The translations under genes and the position numbers were made by a program. 64,000 bases of DNA from Gammaproteobacteria bacterium 45_16_T64 (GTDB lineage: Bacteria > Pseudomonadota > Gammaproteobacteria > Pseudomonadales > Ketobacteraceae): assembly GCA_002162955.1 (NCBI GenBank), contig MABD01000034.1, forward strand, positions 1-64,000, in the 5' to 3' direction. How positions within the stretch are numbered: position 1 is the first letter of the stretch; each line of letters begins with the position of its first letter. This document shows positions 63,940 through 64,000 of the stretch, in pieces. A model generated the notes under the pieces. That model saw nothing but the letters and a program-made list of their open reading frames with translations, did not search any database and was not told the DNA's origin.

Positions 63940-64000
63940 TTACATGGCCTGTAGACGCTTCTTTAGTACAGCCACATGACGGCGACTAATTACTACCTTT
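63940..64000 (-). CDS. algR: AlgR-like LytTR response regulator (3' end only)
   Basis: Only the last 20 codons are in the window. The minus strand reads KVVISRRHVAVLKKRLQAM then TAA. A C-terminal VSRRH...LKKRL segment before hemC is what AlgR-type LytTR regulators end with in pseudomonads. The assignment rests mostly on this and on gene order. Confidence 0.65.
   Translation of the reverse strand, partial: KVVISRRHVAVLKKRLQAM

Overview
The window looks like a chromosomal segment of a gammaproteobacterium, probably marine or aquatic and near the Pseudomonadales/Oceanospirillales/Cellvibrionales. The basis is the Pseudomonas-like order algR(end)-hemC-hemD-hemX-hemY at the right edge, a magnesium-type HemB, and trxA followed by rho. 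No rRNA, tRNA, CRISPR array, transposase or phage gene was seen. Placement comes from gene order and protein motifs only; no search was run.

Layout. 1-2.4 kb: a run of small, low-GC minus-strand genes, each starting 6-9 bases after an attC-like site. It reads as a piece of an integron cassette array with no integrase in view and at least one decayed cassette. 2.7-7.4 kb: a two-gene hypothetical unit, then elbB, an ArsM-like methyltransferase and a mercuric-reductase-like flavoprotein on the minus strand. 7.6-11.2 kb: hemB, ppk1 and a small zinc-ribbon gene on the plus strand. 11.3-17.3 kb: a PmrAB/QseBC-like two-component pair divergent from a DUF4266-DUF3570-apbE-Rieske oxygenase set, with a PmrA-box-like site between them. 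17.3-24.1 kb: an RND efflux operon with its own TetR gene and a 17-bp palindromic operator, then a second TetR gene and gloA.

24.2-43.7 kb is the unusual part, an A/T-rich accessory island. A roughly ten-gene minus-strand unit runs from a heme-oxygenase-like diiron oxidase through a TauE/SafE permease, a flavin-dependent halogenase-like enzyme and its flavin reductase, a beta-propeller/di-heme cytochrome fusion, an acyl-CoA-synthetase-like enzyme, an MFS transporter, a class II aldolase and two exported beta-propellers. Beside it lie a Pro-1 tautomerase, two paralogous exported beta-propellers with Ig-like tails and an exported tandem YdhR-like protein. At its right end are a TetR gene and a second diiron-oxidase-like gene; nearly identical palindromes in front of both oxidase genes suggest one regulon. 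I do not recognise this combination as a described pathway.

43.8-64 kb: a TIGR02285-like binding protein behind a 1387-residue envelope protein of unknown function, a FetB-like permease, a DUF695 gene, ppx, trxA, rho, a ferredoxin-reductase, fadH, six small minus-strand genes (two lipoproteins, an exported protein, DUF2809, an HNH-like protein and an unknown), then hemY-hemX-hemD-hemC and the last codons of an AlgR-like regulator. Housekeeping themes are heme synthesis (hemB, hemCDXY) and polyphosphate turnover (ppk1, ppx).
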